Assembly: GCF_014650175.1 (NCBI RefSeq)
Contig: NZ_BMUL01000015.1
Location: 89,048 to 153,047 of the forward strand
Direction of reading: 5' to 3'
DNA from: Streptomyces termitum
GTDB taxonomy: Bacteria > Actinomycetota > Actinomycetes > Streptomycetales > Streptomycetaceae
DNA length: 64,000 nt
The notes under the pieces were generated by a model that saw nothing but the letters and a program-made list of their open reading frames with translations, was not told where the DNA came from and made no database searches. The position numbers and the translations under genes were made by a program. Every line of letters starts with the position of its first letter. Positions within the stretch are counted from its first letter, which is position 1. Positions 61,083-64,000 of this stretch are shown piece by piece.

Positions 61083-63728
61083 ATGGCAGAGCCGGGCGTC
61101 GAGACGCGTACGAGGAGTGCTGTGATCACCGCGCGGGCGGCTGCCGCCTTCGAGCCCGTCGGACGGTCCGTCGCCGCCGCGCGGGCCTTCGTCCGTGACA
61201 CCCTCCAGGGCTGGGGCCATCCGGAGCTGGTGGACGACGCCGTCGTCCTCACCAGCGAGCTGGTCACCAATGCCGTGGTCCACGCCGGTACGGCCGCCGA
61301 GGTCCTGGTGCTCCGTTCCGAGGACAGTGTCCGGGTGGAGGTCGCCGACCGCTATCCGGAGCGCGAGATCCCGGTGCAGGGCGGCACCCGCCCGGCGGGC
61401 CCGGACAAGGAGAACGGCCGGGGGCTGCTGCTGTGCGCGGCCCTCGCCGACCGCTGGGGCGTCGACTACTCCCCGTCCCGCAAGCACGTCTGGTTCCATC
61501 TGGACCTGCCGCAGCGCCCCGTCGGCACGCGTTCCGCCGGCCCGGTGCTGCCCGACGCGCTCCTCCCGGCGGCCGAGAGCCGCGTCCGGGTCGCCGTCGT
61601 CCAGATCGACCGGGGCGACGCCATCACCTCCTGGAGCGAGGACGCGGAGGTCCTCTTCGGGTATGCCTCCGAGCAGGTCGTCGGCAAGCCGCTGGGCGAC
61701 TTCGCGGCCTGGCCGCACACTCCGGGCATCGGCACCGGTTTCGCCGAGGCCCTGCGCCTCTCCCGCTGGGAGGGCAGTTACGGGCTCCGCCGCGCCGACG
61801 GCCGCGTCATCCCCGTGTACGCCTCCCACCTGCGCGTCCGTGACGCCGAGGGCGAGCCCTCGACGGTCTGCCTGCTGGTGCGGGAGGAGGAGCGCGCGGT
61901 GCTCCAGACGCCGCAGCGGCCTGCGGCCGAGCCGGGCGCGGAGAGCCGCAGCACCGATCCGTTCGAGGTTTTCATCGGCTCCCCGGCCCCCGACGATCTG
62001 GACGGTCTGCTCCAGCGCACGGTGGAGCGAGCCCGGGACATGCTCGACGGCGACGCGGCCTTCCTGCTGCTGGCGACGGACGACGAGACGGAGCTGGAGG
62101 TGCGGGCGACGACCGGTCTGCCGGCGGCCCGTCAGCGCTTCGCCCGCGTCCCGGTGGAGACCGGCGCCAGCCGGTACGGTTCGGCCCGCATGCCCGCCGT
62201 CCACGAGGACCTGGCGGCCGTCCCCGGTGCGGTGCCGCTCCTGGAGGGCACCGGCATGCGGTCGGTGGTCACGGTGCCGCTCAAGGTCGAGGGCCGTCTG
62301 ACGGGTTCGCTCGGTGTGGCCGCCGAGGCCGCGAACCGCTATTCGAACGAGGAGGCGCTCCGTCTCCAGTTCGCCGCGGACCGGATCGCGCTGGCCGTGG
62401 AGTCCGCCCGCCTGGGCGAGCTGGAGCGGCTGCGCCGCGGTTCCCTCAGCTTCCTCGTCGAGGCGTCGGACCTGCTGGCCGGCACCCTCGACCGGGACCA
62501 GACGCTGGCCCTGATGGCGCAGATGACGGTTCCGACGCTGGCGACCTGGTGCGCGGTCTACACGATCGCCGACCCGACCTCGGACCCGTATCTGTCGTAC
62601 GTGCTCCACGAGGACGAGGACCGGATCGACGGCCTCAAGGACCTGCTGGGTTCGATCGCCCCGCCGGATCCGGTGCCGGCGCCCGGTGCCCGGCTCTGGA
62701 CGGCTCCCGCCGACGCGGCCCACCGGGCGGCGCTGGCGGCTTCGGCCCGCGAGCTGGAGCACCTGGGCAGTCCGCTGTCCTCGGGCATCGATACGGCCCT
62801 GACGACCGCCGGGACGGTCGCGGGCGAGACGGTGGTCCTGCCGCTGGTGGCCCGCAACCGCGTGATCGGCATGCTGACGCTGGGCCGTCCGGCCGAGGAC
62901 CACTTCCGCCAGGAGATCCTGGAGCTGGCCGAGGACCTGTCGCGCCGGGCCGCCCTGGCCCTGGACAACGCGCGCCTGTACTCGGAGCGCAACGCGATCA
63001 GCCAGTCCCTCCAGCGCAGCCTGCTGCCGCCGGATCTCCCGAAGATCCCGGGCGTCGAGGTGGACGTGATCTACCGCGCGGCCGGCGAGGGCAACGAGGT
63101 CGGCGGCGACTTCTACGACGTCTTCCCCATCCGGGAGGACGTGTACGGCTTCGCGATCGGCGACGTCTGCGGCACGGGCCCGGAGGCCGCGGCGGTGACG
63201 GGTCTCGCCCGGCACGCCCTGCGCCTGCTGGCCCGCGAGGGCTTCGGCGGCCCCGCCGTCCTGGAGCGGTTGAACGCGGCGATCCTCGACGAGGGCGCCC
63301 GCAGCCGCTTCCTGACCCTCCTGTACGGCGAGCTCCGCCCGCAGCCGGACGGCTCGGCGGTCCTGAAGGTGGTCTGCGCGGGCCATCCGCTGCCGCTGCG
63401 CCTCCGCCCCGACGGCACGGTCGTCCCGGCCGCCGAACCGCAGCCGCTGCTGGGCGTCATGGAGGACCTGGAGCTGTACGAGGAGACGTTCACGCTCGAC
63501 CCGGGCGACGTCCTCCTGTGCGTCACGGACGGCGTCACCGAGCGCCGCGAGGGCACCCGCATGCTGGGCGACGACGGCCTCGCCGAAGCCCTCAGGACGT
63601 GTACGGGCCTGACGGCCGGCGCGGTCGGCGGCCGCATCCTCCGTACCGTCGAACGCTTCGCCCAGGCGCCGGCCTCGGACGACATGGCCATCCTGACGAT
63701 GCGCCTCCAGGAGCCGGACCCCAGCTGA
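61083..63728 (+). CDS. osaC: OsaC-like multidomain PP2C phosphatase with RsbW-type kinase domain
   Basis: The 881-residue protein combines a HATPase of the anti-sigma (RsbW/SpoIIAB) type (about 20-150; LTSELVTNAVVHAG, NGRGLLLCAAL), a PAS domain (about 175-275), two GAF-type domains (about 310-460 and 470-650) and a C-terminal SpoIIE/PP2C phosphatase (about 655-875; EVGGDFYD with D676 and D679, ICDVCGTG-like GDVCGTG, SDDMAIL). This is the layout of OsaC of S. coelicolor, which binds SigB after osmotic stress. The divergent position next to osaA supports it. ATG 61083 follows GGGAGGGG at a longish 11-12 nt. A 20-bp terminator stem follows directly. Confidence 0.9.
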   Translation: MAEPGVETRTRSAVITARAAAAFEPVGRSVAAARAFVRDTLQGWGHPELVDDAVVLTSELVTNAVVHAGTAAEVLVLRSEDSVRVEVADRYPEREIPVQGGTRPAGPDKENGRGLLLCAALADRWGVDYSPSRKHVWFHLDLPQRPVGTRSAGPVLPDALLPAAESRVRVAVVQIDRGDAITSWSEDAEVLFGYASEQVVGKPLGDFAAWPHTPGIGTGFAEALRLSRWEGSYGLRRADGRVIPVYASHLRVRDAEGEPSTVCLLVREEERAVLQTPQRPAAEPGAESRSTDPFEVFIGSPAPDDLDGLLQRTVERARDMLDGDAAFLLLATDDETELEVRATTGLPAARQRFARVPVETGASRYGSARMPAVHEDLAAVPGAVPLLEGTGMRSVVTVPLKVEGRLTGSLGVAAEAANRYSNEEALRLQFAADRIALAVESARLGELERLRRGSLSFLVEASDLLAGTLDRDQTLALMAQMTVPTLATWCAVYTIADPTSDPYLSYVLHEDEDRIDGLKDLLGSIAPPDPVPAPGARLWTAPADAAHRAALAASARELEHLGSPLSSGIDTALTTAGTVAGETVVLPLVARNRVIGMLTLGRPAEDHFRQEILELAEDLSRRAALALDNARLYSERNAISQSLQRSLLPPDLPKIPGVEVDVIYRAAGEGNEVGGDFYDVFPIREDVYGFAIGDVCGTGPEAAAVTGLARHALRLLAREGFGGPAVLERLNAAILDEGARSRFLTLLYGELRPQPDGSAVLKVVCAGHPLPLRLRPDGTVVPAAEPQPLLGVMEDLELYEETFTLDPGDVLLCVTDGVTERREGTRMLGDDGLAEALRTCTGLTAGAVGGRILRTVERFAQAPASDDMAILTMRLQEPDPS

Positions 63729-63734
63729 CCCCCG

Positions 63735-63780
63735 AACGAGAGAAGGCGGGACCTCCGGGGAGGTCCCGCCTTCTCTCGTT
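63735..63780 (+). terminator. Terminator of osaC
   Basis: A perfect 20-bp stem (63735-63754 with 63761-63780, loop CCGGGG) starts 6 nt after the osaC stop and is followed by a T/C-rich stretch. Confidence 0.9.
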
Positions 63781-63804
63781 CTTCCATCATTCTTCCGGAA
63801 ACGC

Positions 63805-63836
63805 AGAAGGCCCCCGCCAGATGGCGGGGGCCTTCT
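63805..63836 (-). terminator. Terminator of the rRNA/tRNA-Thr transcript
   Basis: A perfect 14-bp stem (63805-63818 with 63823-63836) lies 5 bp past the 3' end of tRNA-Thr, and on the minus strand it is followed by GCGTTTCC. It likely ends the leftward rRNA operon; with the osaC terminator it insulates both sides. Confidence 0.8.
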
Positions 63837-63841
63837 CTTTG

Positions 63842-63914
63842 AGCCCTTTAACGGAATCGAACCGTTGACCTTCTCCTTACCATGGAGACGCTCTACCGAC
63901 TGAGCTAAAAGGGC
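63842..63914 (-). tRNA. tRNA-Thr (anticodon GGT)
   Basis: The minus strand folds into a standard cloverleaf of 73 nt: acceptor arms GCCCTTT/AAAGGGC, D-arm AGCTCAGTCGGTAGAGC, anticodon stem TCTCC/GGAGA around loop ATGGTAA (anticodon GGT, reading ACC and ACU), and T-loop GTTCGATTC. CCA is not encoded. It starts 4 nt after the 3' end of the 5S rRNA, so it is processed from the rRNA operon transcript. Confidence 0.95.
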
Positions 63915-63918
63915 AGGT

Positions 63919-64000
63919 GTTCGGCGGTGTCCTACTCTCCCACAGGGTCCCCCCTGCAGTACCATCGGCGCTGAAAGGCTTAGCTTCCGGGTTCGGAATG
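63919..64000 (-). rRNA. rrf: 5S ribosomal RNA, 3' part (cut by window edge)
   Basis: Read on the minus strand, the last 82 bases contain the conserved 5S segments CATTCCGAACCCGGAAGC, TTTCAGCGCCGATGGTACTG and GGGAGAGTAGGACACCGCC, ending near 63919. The 5' third lies beyond the window, as must 23S and 16S. The operon reads leftward. Confidence 0.95.

Overview
The window is chromosomal DNA of a Streptomyces or close relative. The GC content is very high, with G or C in most third codon positions. GTG starts are frequent, and the gene set includes rshA, clgR, a gluABCD operon, an osaA/osaB/osaC-like locus and an MT0933-type antitoxin. From memory, the gene order follows the S. coelicolor region running from the recA/miaB/miaA/dapF/hflX neighbourhood to osaCAB. 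I see no transposase, integrase, phage gene, CRISPR array or clear island; nearly everything looks like conserved core genome.

Layout. 1-3125: two genes of an NIS-type siderophore locus (IucA/IucC synthetase, cut by the window edge, and a diaminobutyrate-type aminotransferase). 3456-6089: a tandem pair of lipoprotein serine proteases closed by a strong bidirectional terminator. 6177-14184: hflX, an M1 aminopeptidase, rshA, dapF, a small membrane protein and miaA, all leftward. 14393-17104: a lone antitoxin-like gene, a dioxygenase-fold protein and miaB. 17265-24087: an AraC/GlxA regulator with an isochorismatase-fold hydrolase, an acid-sugar kinase with a striking repeat-rich upstream region, and a TAXI binding protein facing a two-component pair. 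24349-27723: the glutamate ABC transporter gluABCD. 27991-31201: a flavin monooxygenase, then a leaderless cysteine-containing leader peptide ahead of cysteine dioxygenase and a rhodanese. 31286-36477: recX, recA, an SMI1-type protein, an unknown protein, an AI-2E transporter-family protein and a DUF3046 protein. 36558-46534: a prenyltransferase-fold protein, azlD/azlC with an AraC regulator, the large helicase lhr, nei2, an SDR with a TetR-type operator, and a small membrane protein. 46695-54103: clgR, cinA, pgsA, rimO, a RodZ-like protein and ftsK. 54323-63728: osaB, osaA (a hybrid kinase with a long HAMP array) and divergent osaC. 63842-64000: tRNA-Thr and the 3' part of a 5S rRNA, i.e. the end of an rRNA operon reading leftward.

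How the genes work together. recA/recX, lhr, nei2 and ftsK serve DNA repair and chromosome handling. The recA upstream region carries both a LexA-box promoter and a near-perfect RecA-NDp (ClpR-type) promoter. miaA/miaB modify adenosine 37 of tRNA and rimO modifies S12. clgR ends in a VVAA degron-like tail. osaA/B/C form an osmotic-stress signalling set. gluABCD takes up glutamate and may be controlled by the neighbouring two-component system. The cysteine dioxygenase and rhodanese appear to be under translation-coupled control by a short peptide with two late cysteines. Several genes lack a Shine-Dalgarno sequence and instead have a -10-like hexamer 6-7 nt before the start codon, suggesting leaderless mRNAs.
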